A stretch of 6,822 nt of DNA, from positions 1-6,822 of the forward strand of contig JBOGZL010000285.1 of the NCBI GenBank assembly GCA_050697195.1, given 5' to 3'. Position numbers and translations under genes: made by a program. The notes under the pieces are model-generated. The model ran no database searches. It was not told the DNA's origin and was given only the letters and a program-made list of their open reading frames with translations. This DNA is from DASPWW01 sp050697195 (GTDB taxonomy: Bacteria > Actinomycetota > Thermoleophilia > Solirubrobacterales > 70-9). Positions 5,305 to 6,822 of the stretch are shown one piece after another; positions within the stretch are counted from its first letter, which is position 1; each line of letters begins with the position of its first letter.

Positions 5305-5310
5305 AGGGTA
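5305..5310 (-). promoter_or_regulatory. Possible -10 element of prfB (TACCCT)
   Basis: TACCCT directly follows the secA TAA and ends seven bases before the prfB ATG at 5297. The 13-base gap has no Shine-Dalgarno. This predicts a leaderless prfB mRNA besides secA read-through. A -35 box is not recognisable in the secA end. Confidence 0.45.

Positions 5311-6822
<1,512 letters not shown>

Overview
The window is GC-rich bacterial chromosome, densely coding, with GTG starts common and gaps of at most about 120 bases. Housekeeping genes (secA, prfB, nadC, nadA) sit beside NTF2/SnoaL-like genes, a FIST-domain gene and an Fpg/Nei-type glycosylase of the actinobacterial 'QTGGK..DRRLSRLLK' kind. Together these suggest an actinobacterium, perhaps a deep lineage such as Thermoleophilia. 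That placement is inference from protein style and composition; no rRNA is present to confirm it.

Layout: all genes but one are on the minus strand. In transcription order from the right edge: 3' two-thirds of secA (preprotein translocase ATPase, ending in a SEC-C zinc motif); prfB (release factor 2), whose reading frame is joined by a canonical +1 programmed frameshift (CTT TGA C); a stand-alone FIST_N/FIST_C protein; nadC (quinolinate phosphoribosyltransferase); an NTF2-like protein overlapping nadC by GTGA; and a second NTF2/SnoaL-like protein. Convergent to these lies the plus-strand Fpg/Nei-like DNA glycosylase. Divergent from the glycosylase, the left edge holds the first 56 codons of nadA (quinolinate synthase). 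NadA makes quinolinate and NadC converts it to nicotinate mononucleotide, so two steps of de novo NAD synthesis lie close together but are separated by three other genes.

The most interesting pattern is in the start regions. Five genes (prfB, FIST, nadC, the second NTF2 gene and the glycosylase) have a TANNNT hexamer ending 6 or 7 bases before the start codon and no Shine-Dalgarno sequence. This is the signature of leaderless transcripts driven by gene-specific promoters. nadA instead has a good Shine-Dalgarno, and the first NTF2 gene uses translational coupling. At nadC the hexamer sits in the loop of a perfect 10-bp inverted repeat that runs into the start codon, a plausible operator or terminator/promoter overlap. 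I saw no mobile element, CRISPR array, tRNA or phage gene, and no convincing novel multi-gene system.
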